64,000 bases of DNA, taken from positions 2,232,001-2,296,000 of the forward strand of contig JAWQEG010000128.1 in NCBI GenBank assembly GCA_033782935.1, read 5' to 3'. Below are positions 13,281 to 27,363 of this stretch, piece after piece (the stretch's first letter is position 1; each line of letters opens with the position of its first letter). Source of the stretch: Petrolisthes cinctipes. Taxonomy: Eukaryota > Arthropoda > Malacostraca > Decapoda > Porcellanidae. Under the pieces are notes generated by a model. That model saw only the letters and a list, made by a program, of their open reading frames with translations. It made no database searches and had not been told where the DNA came from. Made by a program: the position numbers and the translations under genes.

Positions 13281-15079
13281 TATTTTAGGTGCCCAAAAGT
13301 CGATATGTGCATGCATCTTCTGTACACGTTTATATCTCAAATTCAGGCTCAAAACACCCGAAAATTCGATAATTTTGGGTCCCTGAAGCGATCTGTAGAT
13401 GCCTACTCAGTGCTAGAATGTTTTCAAAATATAGGCTCAAAACATGGTAAAAATTGATATTTTAAGTGTCCAAAGTCGATATGTGCATGCATCATCTGTA
13501 CCCGTTTATATCTCAAATTCAGGCTCCAAACACCCGAAAATTCGATATTTTTGGGTCCCAGAAGCGATCTGTACATGCCTACTCAGATGCAGGCCCAAAA
13601 CATGCTGAAAATCGATATTTTAGGTGCCCAAAGTCAACATGTGTATGCATCTTCTGTACTCGTTTATATCTCAAATTCAACCTCAAAACACCCGAAAATT
13701 CGATAATTTTGGGTCCCAGAAGCGATCCGTACATGTCTAGTCAGTGCTAGAATGTTTTCAAGAGATAGACTCAAAACATGCTAAAAATCGATATTTTAAG
13801 TGTCCAAACTCGATATGTGCATGCATCTTCTGGACCCGTTTATATCTCAAATTCAGGCTCAAAACACCCAAAAATTTGATATTTATGGGTCCCAGAAGCG
13901 ATTTGTACATGCCTACTCCTAGTTAGAGTATTTTCAAAATACAGGCCCAAAACATGCTGAAAATCGATATTTTAGGTGTCCAAAGTCAATATGTGCATGC
14001 ATCTTCTGTACCCGTTTAGATATCAAATTCAGGCTCAAAACACCCGAAAATTCGATATTTTGGGGTCCCAGAAGCGATCTGTACATGCCTACTTAGTGCT
14101 AGAATATTTTCAAAATATAGGCCCAAAACATGCTAAAAATCGATATTTTAGGTGCCCAAAGTCGATATCTCAAATTCAGGCCCAAAACACCTGCAAATTC
14201 AATATTTTGGGGTCCCAGAAGCGAACTGTACATGCCTACTCCGTGTTAGAGTATTTTCAAAATACAGGCCCAAAATATGCTGAAAATCGATATTTTAGGT
14301 GCCCAAAGTCAATATGTGCATGCATCTTCTGTACCCGTTTATATCTCAATTTCAGTCTCAAAACACCCGAAAATTTGGTATTTTTGGGTCCCAGAAGCGA
14401 TCTGTACATCCCTACTCCTAGTTAGAATGTTTTCAAGATACAGACCTAAAACATGATCAAAATCGATATTTTAGGTGACCAAAAGTCGATATGTGCATGC
14501 ATCTTCTGTACCCGTTTATATCTCAAATTCAGGCTCAAAACACCGAAAAATTCGATATTTTTGGGTCCCAGAAGCGATCTGTACATGCCTACTCAGATGC
14601 AGGCCCAAAACATGCTGAAAATCGATATTTTAGGTGCCCAAAGTCAACATGTGTATGTATCTTCTGCACTCGTTTATATCTCAAATTTAACCTAAAAACA
14701 CCCGAAAATTCGATAATTTTGAGTCCCAGAAGCGATCTGTACATGTCTAGTCAGTGCTAGAATGTTTTCAAAATATAGGCTCAAAACATGCTAAAAATCG
14801 ATATTTTAAGTGTCTAAAGTCGATATGTGCATGCACCTTCTGTACCCGTTTATATCTCAAATTCAGGCTCAAAACACCCGAAAATTCGATATTTTTGGGT
14901 CCCAGAAGCGATCTGTACATGCCTACTCCTAGTTAGAGTATTTTCAAAATACAGGCCCAAAACATGCTGAAAATCGATATTTTAGGTGCCCAAAGTCAAT
15001 ATGTGCATGCATCTTCTGTACCCGTTTATATCTCAATTTCAAGCTCAAAACACCCGAAAAATCGGTATTTTTGGGTCCC

Positions 15080-18000
15080 AGAAGCGATCTGTACATCCCT
15101 ACTCCTAGTTAGAATGTTTTCAATATACAGACCCAAAACATGCTCAAAATCGATATTTTAGGTGCCCAAAAGTAGATATGTGCAGGCATCTTCTGTACCC
15201 GTTTATATCTCAAATTCAGGCTCAAAACACCCGAAAATTCGATAATTTTGGGTCCCTGAAGCGATCTGTACATGCCTACTCAGTGCTAGAATGTTTTCAA
15301 AATATAGGCTCAAAACATGGTAAAAATCGATATTTTAAGTGTCCAAAGTCGATATGTTCATGCATCATCTGTACCCGTTTATATCTCAAATTCAGGCTCC
15401 AAACACCCGAAAATTCGATATTTTTGGGTCCCAGAAGTGATCTGTACATGCCTACTTAGTGCTAGAATATTTTCAAAATATAGGCCCAAAACATGCTGAA
15501 AATCGATATTTTAGGTGACCAAAGTCAACATGTGTATGTATCTTCTGCACTCGTTTATATCTCAAATTTAACCTCAAAACACCCGAAAATTCGATAATTT
15601 TGAGTCCAAGAAGCGATCTGTACATGTCTAGTCAGTGCTAGAATGTTTTCAAAATATAGGCTCAAAACATGCTAAAAATCGATATTTTAAGTGTCTAAAG
15701 TCGATATGTGCATGCACCTTCTGTACCCGTTTATATCTCAAATTCAGGCTCAAAACACCCGAAAATTCGATATTTTTGGGTCCCAGAAGCGATCTGTACA
15801 TGCCTACTCCTAGTTAGAGTATTTTCAAAATACAGGCCCAAAACATGCTGAAAATCGATATTTTAGGTGCCCAAAGTCAATATGTGCATGCATCTTCTGT
15901 ACCCGTTTATATCTCAATTTCAGGCTCAAAACACCCGAAAAATCGGTATTTTTGGGTCCCAGAAGCGATCTGTACATCCCTACTCCTAGTTAGAATGTTT
16001 TCAAGATACAAACCCAAAACATGCTCAAATTCGATATTTTAGGTGACCAAAAGTTGATATGTGCATGCATCTTCTGTACCCGTTTATATCTCAAATTCAG
16101 GCTAAAAACACCTGAAAATTCGATAATTTTGGGTCCCAGAAGCGATATGTACGTGCCTACTCAGTGCTAGAATATTTTCAAAATATAGGCTCAAAACATG
16201 CTGAAAATCGATATTTTAAGTGTCCAAAGTCGATATCTCAAATTCATGCCTAAAACACCCGAAAATTCGATATTTTGGGGTCCCAGAAGCGATCTGTACA
16301 TGCCTACTCCTAGTTAGAGTATTTTCAAAATACAGGCCCAAAACATGCTGAAAATCGATATTTTAGGTGCCCAAAGTCAATATGTGCATGCATCTTCTGT
16401 ACCCGTTTATATCTCAAATTCAGGCTCAAAACACCCGAAAATTCGATATTTTGGGGTCCCAGAAGCGATCTCTGTACATGCCTACTCAGTGCTAGAATAT
16501 TTTCAAAATATAGGCTCAAAACATGCTAAAATTCGATATTTTAGGTGCCCAAAGTCGATATCTTAAATTCAGGCCCAAAACACCAAAAAATTCGATATTT
16601 TGGGGTCCCTGAAGCGATCTGTACATGCCTACTCCGTGTTAGAGTATTTTCAATATACAGGCCCAAAACATACTGAAAATCGATCTTTTAGGTACCCATA
16701 AGTCGATATGTGGATGCATCTTCTGTACCCGTTTATATCTCAAATTCAAGCTCAAAACACCCGAAAATTCGATATTTTGGGGTCCCAGAAGCGATCTGTA
16801 CTTGCCTACTCCGTGTTAGAGTATTTTCAAAATACAGGCCCAAAACATACTGAAAACCGATATTTTAGGTGACCAAAGTCAATATGTGTATATACGCATC
16901 TTCTGCACCCGTTTATATCCCAAATTCAACCTCAAAACACCCAAAAATTCGATATTTTTGGGTCCCAGAAGCGATCTGTACATGCCTACTCAGTGCTAGA
17001 ATTTTTTTAAAATATAGGCTCAAAACATGCTAAAAATCGATATTTTAAGTGTCCAAAGTCGATATGTGCATGCATCATCTGTACCCGTTTATATCTCAAA
17101 TTCAGGATCAAAACACCCGAAAATTCAATATTTTGGGGTCCCAGAAGTGATCTGTACATGCCTACTTAGTGCTAGAATATTTTCAAAATATAGGCCCAAA
17201 ACATGCTAAAAATCGATATTTTAGCTGCCCAAAGTCAATATCTCAAATTCAGGCCAAAAACACACGAAAATTCGATATTTTGGGGTCCCAGAAGCGAACT
17301 GTACATGCCTACTCCGTGTTAGAGTATTTTCAAAATACAGGCCCAAAACATACAGAAAATCGATCTTTTAGGTGCCCAAAAGTCGTTATGTGCATGCATC
17401 TTCTGTACCCGTTTATATCCCAAATTCAACCTCAAATCACCAGAAAATTCGATATTTTTGGGTCCCAGAAGCAATCTGTACATGCCTCCTCAGTGCTAGA
17501 ATTTTTTTCAAAATATAGGCTCAAAACATGCTAAAAATCGATACTTTAAGTGTCCAAAGTCGTAATGTGCATGCATCATCTGTACCCGTTTATATCTCAA
17601 ATTCAGGCTCAAAACACCCGAAAATTCGATATTTTGGGGTCCCAGAAGTGATCTGTACATGCCTACTTAGTGCTAGAATATTTTCAAAATATAGCCCCAA
17701 AACATGCTAAAAATCGATATTTTAGGTGCCCAAAGTCGATATCTCAAATTCAGGCTCAAAACACCCGAAAATTCGATATTTTGGGGTCTCAGAAGCGAAC
17801 TGTACATGCCTACTCCGTATTAGAGTATTTTCAAAATACAGGCCCAAAACATACTGAAAATCGATCTTTTAGGTGCCCAAAAGTCGATATGTGCATGCAT
17901 CTTTTGTACCCGTTTATATCTCAAATTCAGGCTCCAAACACCCGAAAATTCGATATTTTGGAGTCCCAGAAGCGATCTGTACATGCCTACTCAGATGCAG

Positions 18001-21000
18001 GCCCAAAATATGCTGAAAATCGATATTTTAGGTGCCCAAAGTCAACATGTGTATGCATCTACTGCACTCGTTTATATCTCAAATTCAACCTCAAAACACC
18101 CGAAAATTCGATAATTTTGGGTCCCAGAAGCGATCCGTACATGTCTAGTCAGTGCTAGAATGTTTTCAAGAGATAGACTCAAAACATGCTAAAAATCGAT
18201 ATTTTAAGTGTCCAAACTCGATATGTGCATGCATCTTCTGGACCCGTTTATATCTCAAATTCAGGCTCAAAACACCCGAAAATTTGATATTTTTGGGTAC
18301 CAGAAGCGATTTGTACATGCCTACTACTAGTTAGAGTATTTTCAAAATACAGGCCCAAAACATGCTGAAAATCGATATTTTAGGTGTCCAAAGTCAATAT
18401 GTGCATGCATCTTCTGTACCCGTTTAGATATCAAATTCAGGCTCAAAACACCCGAAAATTCGATATTTTGGGGTCCCAGAAGCGATCTGTACATGCCTAC
18501 TTAGTGCTAGAATATTTTCAAAATATAGGCCCAAAACATGCTAAAATTCGATATTTTAGGTGCCCAAAGTCGATATCTCAAATTCAGGCCCAAAACACCC
18601 GCAAATTCAATATTTTGGGGTCCCAGAAGCGAACTGTACATGCCTACTCCGTGTTAGAGTATTTTCAAAATACAGGCCCAAAACATGCTGAAAATCGATA
18701 TTTTAGGTGCTCAAAGTCAACATGTGTATGCATCTTCTGCACTCGTTTATATCTCAAATTTAACCTCAAAACACCCGAATTTTCGATAATTTTGAGTCCC
18801 AGAAGCGATCTGTACATGTCTAGTCAGTGCTAGAATGTTTTCAAAATATAGGCTCAAAACATGCTAAAAATCGATATTTTATGTGTTTAAAGTTGATATG
18901 TGCATGCACCTTCTGTACCCGTTTATATCCCAAATTCAGGCTCAAAACACCCGAAAATTCGATATTTTTGGGTCCCAGAAGCGATCCGTACATGCCTACT
19001 CCTAGTTAGAGTATTTTCAAAATACAGACCCAAAACATGCTGAAAATCGATATTTTAGGTGCCCAAAGTCAATATGTGCATGCATCTTCTGTACCCGTTT
19101 ATATCTCAATTTCAGGCTCAAAACACCCGAAAAATCGGTATTTTTGGGTCCCAGAAGCGATCTGTACATCCCTACTCCTAGTTAGAATGATTTCAATATA
19201 CAAACCCAAAACATGCTCAAAATCGATATTTTAGGTGCCCAAAAGTCGATTTGTGCATGCATCTTCTGTACCCGTTTATATCTCAAATTCAGGCTCAAAA
19301 TACCCGAAAATTCGATATTTTAACGTCCCAGAAGCGATCTGTACATGCCTAGTCCTAGGTAGAGTATTTTCAAAATACAGGCCCAAAACATGCTGAAAAT
19401 CGATATTTTAGGTGCCCAAAGTCAATATGTGCATGCATCTTCTGTACCCGTTTATATCTCAATTTCAAGCTCAAAACACCCGAAAAATCGGTATTTTTGG
19501 GTCCTAGAAGCGATCTGTACATCCCTACTCCTAGTTAGAATGTTTTCAATATACAGACCCAAAACATGCTCAAAATCGATATTTCAGGTGCCCAAAGTCA
19601 ATATGTGCATGCATCTTCTGTACCCGATTATATCTTAATTTCAGGCTCAAAAATCCCGAAAAATCGGTATTTTTGGGTCCCAGAAGCTATCTGTACATCC
19701 CTACTCCTAGTTAGAATGTTTTCAATATACAAACCCAAAACATGCTCAAAATCGATATTTTAGGTGCCCAAAAGTCGATTTGTGCATGCATCTTCTGTAC
19801 CCGTTTATATCTCAAATTCAGGCTCAAAATACCCGAAAATTCGATATTTTAACGTCCCAGAAGCGATCTGTACATGCCTACTCCTAGGTAGAGTATTTTC
19901 AAAATACAGGCCCAAAACATGCTGAAAATCGATATTTTAGGTGCCCAAAGTCAATATGAGCATGCATCTTCTGTACCCGTTTATATCTCAATTTCAAGCT
20001 CAAAACACCCGAAAATTCGGTATTTTTGGGTCCTAGAAGCGATCTGTACATCCCTACTCCTAGTTAGAATGTTTTCAATATACAGACCCAAAACATGCTC
20101 AAAATCGATATTTTAGGTGCCCAAAAGTCGATATGTGCATGCATCTTCTGTACACGTTTATATCTCAAATTCAGGCTCAAAACACCCGAAAATTCGATAA
20201 TTTTGGGTCCCTGAAGCGATCTGTAGATGCCTACTCAGTGCTAGAATGTTTTCAAAATATAGGCTCAAAACATGGTAAAAATTGATATTTTAAGTGTCCA
20301 AAGTCGATATGTGCATGCATCATCTGTACCCGTTTATATCTCAAATTCAGGCTCCAAACACCCGAAAATTCGATATTTTTGGGTCCCAGAAGCGATCTGT
20401 ACATGCCTACTCAGATGCAGGCCCAAAACATGCTGAAAATCGATATTTTAGGTGCCCAAAGTCAACATGTGTATGCATCTTCTGTACTCGTTTATATCTC
20501 AAATTCAACCTCAAAACACCCGAAAATTCGATAATTTTGGGTCCCAGAAGCGATCCGTACATGTCTAGTCAGTGCTAGAATGTTTTCAAGAGATAGACTC
20601 AAAACATGCTAAAAATCGATATTTTAAGTGTCCAAACTCGATATGTGCATGCATCTTCTGGACCCGTTTATATCTCAAATTCAGGCTCAAAACACCCAAA
20701 AATTTGATATTTATGGGTCCCAGAAGCGATTTGTACATGCCTACTCCTAGTTAGAGTATTTTCAAAATACAGGCCCAAAACATGCTGAAAATCGATATTT
20801 TAGGTGTCCAAAGTCAATATGTGCATGCATCTTCTGTACCTGTTTAGATATCAAATTCAGGCTCAAAACACCCGAAAATTCGATATTTTGGGGTCCCAGA
20901 AGCGATCTGTACATGCCTACTTAGTGCTAGAATATTTTCAAAATATAGGCCCAAAACATGCTAAAAATCGATATTTTAGGTGCCCAAAGTCGATATCTCA

Positions 21001-21940
21001 AATTCAGGCCCAAAACACCTGCAAATTCAATATTTTGGGGTCCCAGAAGCGAACTGTACATGCCTACTCCGTGTTAGAGTATTTTCAAAATACAGGCCCA
21101 AAATATGCTGAAAATCGATATTTTAGGTGCCCAAAGTCAATATGTGCATGCATCTTCTGTACCCGTTTATATCTCAATTTCAGTCTCAAAACACCCGAAA
21201 ATTTGGTATTTTTGGGTCCCAGAAGCGATCTGTACATCCCTACTCCTAGTTAGAATGTTTTCAAGATACAGACCTAAAACATGATCAAAATCGATATTTT
21301 AGGTGACCAAAAGTCGATATGTGCATGCATCTTCTGTACCCGTTTATATCTCAAATTCAGGCTCAAAACACCGAAAAATTCGATATTTTTGGGTCCCAGA
21401 AGCGATCTGTACATGCCTACTCAGATGCAGGCCCAAAACATGCTGAAAATCGATATTTTAGGTGCCCAAAGTCAACATGTGTATGTATCTTCTGCACTCG
21501 TTTATATCTCAAATTTAACCTAAAAACACCCGAAAATTCGATAATTTTGAGTCCCAGAAGCGATCTGTACATGTCTAGTCAGTGCTAGAATGTTTTCAAA
21601 ATATAGGCTCAAAACATGCTAAAAATCGATATTTTAAGTGTCTAAAGTCGATATGTGCATGCACCTTCTGTACCTGTTTATATCTCAAATTCAGGCTCAA
21701 AACACCCGAAAATTCGATATTTTTGGGTCCCAGAAGCGATCTGTACATGCCTACTCCTAGTTAGAGTATTTTCAAAATACAGGCCCAAAACATGCTGAAA
21801 ATCGATATTTTAGGTGCCCAAAGTCAATATGTGCATGCATCTTCTGTACCCGTTTATATCTCAATTTCAAGCTCAAAACACCCGAAAAATCGGTATTTTT
21901 GGGTCCCAGAAGCGATCTGTACATCCCTACTCCTAGTTAG
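15080..21940. repeat. 6.83-kb tandem duplication, copy 2
   Basis: Near-identical to copy 1. The only length difference noted is TATGTGTATATACGCATC near 16,887, where copy 1 has TATGTGTATGCATC. The right junction lies in the monomer at 21,792-21,989. Its first part matches the end of copy 1 (about 14,964) and its last part matches a point about 900 bp into the unit (about 9,180 and 16,000). Confidence 0.88.
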
Positions 21941-23180
21941 AATGTTTTCAAGATACAAACCCAAAACATGCTCAAAATCGATATTTTAGGTGACCAAAAG
22001 TTAATATGTGCATGCATCTTCTGTACCCGTTTATATCTCAAATTCAGGCTAAAAACACCTGAAAATTCGATAATTTTGGGTCCCAGAAGCGATATGTACA
22101 TGCCTACTCAGTGCTAGAATATTTTCAAAATATAGGCTCAAAACATGCTGAAAATTGATATTTTAAGTGTCCAAAGTCGATTTCTCAAATTCAGGCCTAA
22201 AACACCAGAAAATTCGATATTTTGGGGTCCCAGAAGCCATCTGTACATGCCTACTCCTAGTTAGAGTATTTTCAAAATACAGGCTCAAAACATGCTGAAA
22301 ATCGATATTTTAGGTGCCCAAAGTCAATATGTGCATGCATCTTCTGCACCCGTTTATATCTCAAATTCAGGCTCAAAACACCCGAAAATTCGATATTTTG
22401 GGGTCCCAGAAGCGATCTCTGTACATGCCTACTCAGTGCTAGAATATTTTCAAAATATAGGCTCAAAACATGCTAAAAATCGATATTTTAGGTGCCCAAA
22501 GTCGATATCTTAAATTCAGGCCCAAAACACCAAAAAATTCGATATTTTGGGGTCCCAGAAGCGATCTGTACATGCCTACTCCGTGTTAGAGTATTTTCAA
22601 TATACAGGTCCAAAACATACTGAAAATCGATCTTTTAGGTACCCATAAGTCGATATGTGGATTCATCTTCTGTACCCGTTTATATCTCAAATTTAAGCTC
22701 AAAACACCCGAAAATTCGATATTTTGGGGTCCCAGAAGCGATCTGTACTTGCCTACTCCGTGTTAGAGTATTTTCAAAATACAGGCCCAAAACATACTGA
22801 AAACCGATATTTTAGGTGACCAAAGTCAATATGTGTATGCATCTTCTGCACCCGTTTATATCCCAAATTCAACCTCAAAACACCCGAAAATTCGATATTT
22901 TGGGGTCCCAAAAGCGATCTGTACATGCCTACTCAGTGCTGGAATTTTTTTAAAATATAGGCTCAAAACATGCTAAAAATCGATATTTTAAGTGTCCAAA
23001 GTCGATATGTGCATGCATCATCTGTACCCGTTTATATCTCAAATTCAGGATCAAAACACCCGAAAATTCAATATTTTGGGGTCCCAGAAGTGATCTGTAC
23101 ATGCCTACTTAGTGCTAGAATATTTTCAAAATATAGGCCCAAAACATGCTAAAAATCGATATTTTAGGGGCCCAAAGTCG
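21941..23180. repeat. Partial third copy of the 6.83-kb unit
   Basis: Matches copy 2 at an offset of 5,947, then 5,943 once past the 4-bp insertion, so it enters the unit about 900 bp after its start. It carries the TC-insertion marker (about 22,417). It lacks the TATA insertion and so agrees with copy 1 there. It is more diverged than copies 1 and 2 are from each other. After about 23,180 the match breaks into a mosaic, resuming at about 23,611-24,400 with an offset of 6,442. Confidence 0.78.
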
Positions 23181-23580
23181 ATATCTCAAATTCAGGCCCA
23201 AAACACCCGAAAATTCGATATTTTGGTGTCCCAGAAGCGATCTGTACTTGCCTACTCAGTGTTAGAGTATTTTCAAAATACAGGCCCAAAACAAGCTGAA
23301 AATCGATATTTTAGATTACCAAAGTCAATATGTGTATGCATCTTCTGCACCCGTTTATATCCCAAATTCAGGCTCCAAACACCCGAAAATTCGATATTTT
23401 TGGATCCCAGAAGCGATCTGTACATGCCTACTCAGTGTTAGAAGGTTTTCAAAATATAGGCTCAAAACATGCAAAAAATCGATATTTTAAGTGTCCAAAG
23501 TCGATATGTTCATGCATCAACTGTACCCGTTTATATCTCAAATTCAGGCTCAAAACACCCGAAAATTCGATATTTTGGGG
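22950..23580. repeat. ~630-bp segment, first copy of a pair 1,981 bp apart
   Basis: Matches about 24,931-25,561. Shared markers are TTTAGATTACCAAAG, TTTTTGGATCCCAG, CATGCAAAAAATCG and GATATGTTCATGC. The right edge of the partial 6.83-kb copy falls inside it, so this duplication is later than, or recombined with, that event. Confidence 0.75.
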
Positions 23581-24930
23581 TCCCAGAAGTGATCTGTACA
23601 TGCCTACTTAGTGCTAGAATATTTTCAAAATATAGGCCCAAAACATGCTAAAAATCGATATTTTAGCTGCCCAAAGTCGATATCTCAAATTCAGGCCCAA
23701 AACACACGAAAATTCGATATTTTGGGGTCCCAGAAGCGAACTGTACATGCCTACTCCGTGTTAGAGTATTTTCAAAATACAGGCCCAAAATATACAGAAA
23801 ATCAATCTATTAGGTGCCCAAAAGTCGTTATGTGCATGCATCTTCTGTACCCGTTTATATCCCAAATTCAACCTCAAAACACCTGAAAATTCGATATTTT
23901 TAGGTCCCAGAAGCAATCTGTACATGCCTCCTCAGTGCTAGAATTTTTTTCAAAATATAGGTTCAAAACATGCTAAAAATCGATATTTTAAGTGTCCAAA
24001 GTCGTAATGTGCATGCATCATCTGTACCCGTTTATATCTCAAATTCAGGCTCAAAACACCCGAAAATTCGATATTTTGGGGTCCCAGAAGTGATTTGTAC
24101 ATGCCTACATAGTGCTAGAATATTTTCAAAATATAGCCCCAAAACATGCTAAAAATCGATATTTTAGGTGCCCAAAGTCGATATCTCAAATTTAGGCCCA
24201 AAACACCCGAAAATTCGATATTTTGGGGTCTCAGAAGCGAACTGTACATGCCTACTCCGTGTTAGAGTATTTCCAAAATACAGGCCCAAAACATACTGAA
24301 AATCGATCTTTTAGGTGCCCAAAAGTCGATATGTGCATGCATCTTCTGTACCCGTTTATATCTCAAATTCAGGCTCCAAACACCCGAAAATTTGATATTT
24401 TGGAGTCCCAGAAGCGATCTGTACATGCCTACTCAGATGCAGGCCCAAAACATGCTGAAAATCGATATTTTAGGTGCCCAAAGTCAACATGTGTATGCAT
24501 CTTCTGCACTCGTTTATATCTCAAATTTAACCTCAAAACACCCGAATTTTCGATAATTTTGAGTCCCAGAAGCGATTTGTATATGCCTACTTAGTCATAG
24601 AATATTTTCAAAATATAGGCCCAAAACATGCTAAAAATCGATATTTTAGGTGCCCAAAGTCGATATCTCAAATTCAGGCCCAAAACACCCAAAAATTCGA
24701 TATTTTGGGGTCCCAGAATCGATCTGTACTTGCCTACTCCATGTTAGAGTATTTTCAAAATACAGGCCCAAAACAAGCTGAAAATTGATATTTTAGGTGA
24801 CCAAAGTCAATATGTGTATGCATCTTCTGCACCCGTTTATATCCCAAATTCAACCTCACAACAACCGAAAATTCGATATTTTTGGGTCCCAGAAGCGATC
24901 TGTACATGCCTACTCAGTGTTAGAAGGTTT

Positions 24931-25561
24931 TTAAAATATAGGCTCAAAACATGCTAAAAATCAATATTTTAAGTGTCCAAAGTCGATATGTGCATGCACC
25001 ATCTGTACCCGTTTATATCTCAAATTCAGGATCAAAACACCCGAAAATTCAATATTTTGGGGTCCCAGAAGTGATCTGTACATGCCTACTTAGTGCTAGA
25101 ATATTTTCAAAATATAGGCCCAAAACATGCTAAAAATCGATATTTTAGGTGCCATAAGTCGATATCTCAAATTCAGGCCCAAAACACCCGAAAATACGAT
25201 ATTTTGGGGTCCCAGAAGCGATCTGTACTTGCCTACTCCGTGTTAGAGTATTTTCAAAATACAGGCCCAAAACAAGCTGAAAATCGATATTTTAGATTAC
25301 CAAAGTCAATATGTGTATGCATCTTCTGCACCCGTTTATATCCCAAATTCTGGCTCCAAACACCCGAAAATTCGATATTTTTGGATCCCAGAAGCGATCT
25401 GTACATGCCTACTCAGTGTTAGAAGGTTTTCAAAATATAGGCTCAAAACATGCAAAAAATCGATATTTTAAGTGTCCAAAGTCGATATGTTCATGCATCA
25501 TCTGTACCCGTTTATATCTCAAATTCAGGCTCAAAACACCCGAAAATTCGATATTTTGGGG
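24931..25561. repeat. ~630-bp segment, second copy of a pair 1,981 bp apart
   Basis: Same order of variants as 22,950-23,580, with a few point differences such as CCATAAGTC near 25,152. It continues into a region that is related instead to 27.4 kb. Confidence 0.72.
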
Positions 25562-25699
25562 TCCCAGAAGCGATCTGTACATGCCTACTCCTAGTTAGAG
25601 TATTTTCAATATACAGGCCCAAAACATGCTGAAAATCGATATTTTAGGTGCCCAAAGTCAATATGTGCATGCATCTTCTGTACCCGTTTATATCTCAAA

Positions 25700-26060
25700 T
25701 TCAGGCTCAAAACACCCGAAAATTCCATATTTTGGGGTCCCAGAAGCGATCTGTACATGCCTACTCAGTGCTAGAATATTTTCAAAATATAGGCTCAAAA
25801 CATGCTAAAAATCGATATTTTAGGTGCCCAAATTCGATATCTTAAATTCAGGCCCAAAACACCCAAAAATTCGATATTTTGGGGTCCCTGAAGCGATCTG
25901 TACATGCCTACTCCGTGTTAGAGTATTTTCAATATAAGGCCCAAAACATACTGAAAATCGATCTTTTAGGTGCCCAAAAGTCGATATGTGGATGCATCTT
26001 CTGTACCCGTTTATATCTCAAATTCAAGCTCAAAACACCCGAAAATTCGATATTTTGGGG
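25700..26060. repeat. ~360-bp segment repeated at 27,400-27,760 (offset 1,700)
   Basis: Both copies contain a 147-bp unit with CTTAAATTCAGG followed by a unit with a one-base deletion, TTTTCAATATAAGGCCC (near 25,928 and 27,628). That shared deletion marks them as duplicates. Confidence 0.68.
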
Positions 26061-27363
26061 TCCCAGAAGCGATCTGTACATCCCTACTCCTAGTTAGAAT
26101 GTTTTCAATATACAAACCCAAAACATGCTCAAAATCGATATTTTAAGTGCCCAAAAGTCGATTTGTACATGCATCTTCAGTACCCGTTTATATCTCAAAT
26201 TCAGACTCAAAACACGCGAAAATTCAATATTTTAAGGCCCCAGAAGCGATCTGTACATGCCTACTCCTAGTTAGAGTATTTTCAAAATACAGGCCAAAAA
26301 CATGCTAAAAATCGATATTTTAAGTGTCCAAAGTCGATATGTGAATGCACATTCTGTACCCGTTTATATCTCAAATTCAGGCTCAAAACACCGGAAAATG
26401 CAATATTTTTGGGTCCCAGAAGCGATCTGTACATGCCTACTCCTAGTTAGAGTATTTTCAAAATACAGGCCCAAAACTTGCTGAAAATCGATATTGTATG
26501 TGCCCAAAGTCAATATGTGCATGCATCTTCTGTACCCGTTTATATCTCAATTTCAGACTCAAAACACCCGAAAAATCGGTATTTTTGGGTCCCAGTAGCG
26601 ATCTGTACATCCCTACTCCTACTTAGAATGTTTTCAAGATACAGACCGAAAACATGCTCAAAATCGATATTTTAGGTGCCGAAAAGTCGATATGTGCATG
26701 CATCTTCTGTACCCGTTTATATCTCAAATTCAGGCTCAAAACACCCAAAAATTCGATATTTTGGGGTCCCAGAAGCAATCTGTACATGCCTACTCAGATG
26801 CAGGCCCAAAACATGCTGAAAATCGATATTTTAGGTGCCCAAAGTCAACATGTGTATGCATCTTCTGCACTCGTTTATATCTCAAATTTAACCTCAAAAC
26901 ACCCGAAAATTCGATTATTTTGAGTCCCAGAAGCGATCTGTACATGTCTAGTCAGAGCTAGAATGTTTTCAAAATATAGGCTCAAAACATGCTAAAAATC
27001 GATATTTTAAGTGTCTAAAGTCGATATGTGCATGCACCTTCTGTACCTGTTTATATCTCAAATTCAGGCTCAAAACACCCGAAAATTCGATATTTTTGGG
27101 TCCCAGAAGCGATCTGTACATGCCTACTCCTAGTTAGAGTATTTTCAAAATACAGGCCCAAAACATGCTGAAAATCGATATTTTAGGTGCCCAAAAGTCG
27201 ATATGTGCATGCATCTTCAGTACCCGTTTATATCTCAAATTCAGGCTTAAAACACCCGAAAATTCGATATTTTGGGGTCCCAGAAGCGATCTGTACATGC
27301 CTACTCCTAGGTAGAGTATTTTCAAAATACAGGCCCAAAACATGCTGAAAATCTATATTTTAG

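Larger units (their letters stand above)
8256..15079. repeat. 6.83-kb tandem duplication, copy 1 (~40 monomers)
   Basis: Matches the next 6.83 kb at a constant offset of 6,824, then 6,828 after a 4-bp insertion in copy 2 near 16,890. By eye only isolated single-base differences occur, fewer than about one per hundred bases. Shared markers include GTAGATATGTGCAGGC (8,348 and 15,172), a TC insertion in GATCTCTGTACATG (about 9,646 and 16,470), and CCATAAGTCG. Contains several 147-bp and 158-bp units and internal repeats at 529 and 2,420 bp. Confidence 0.88.
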
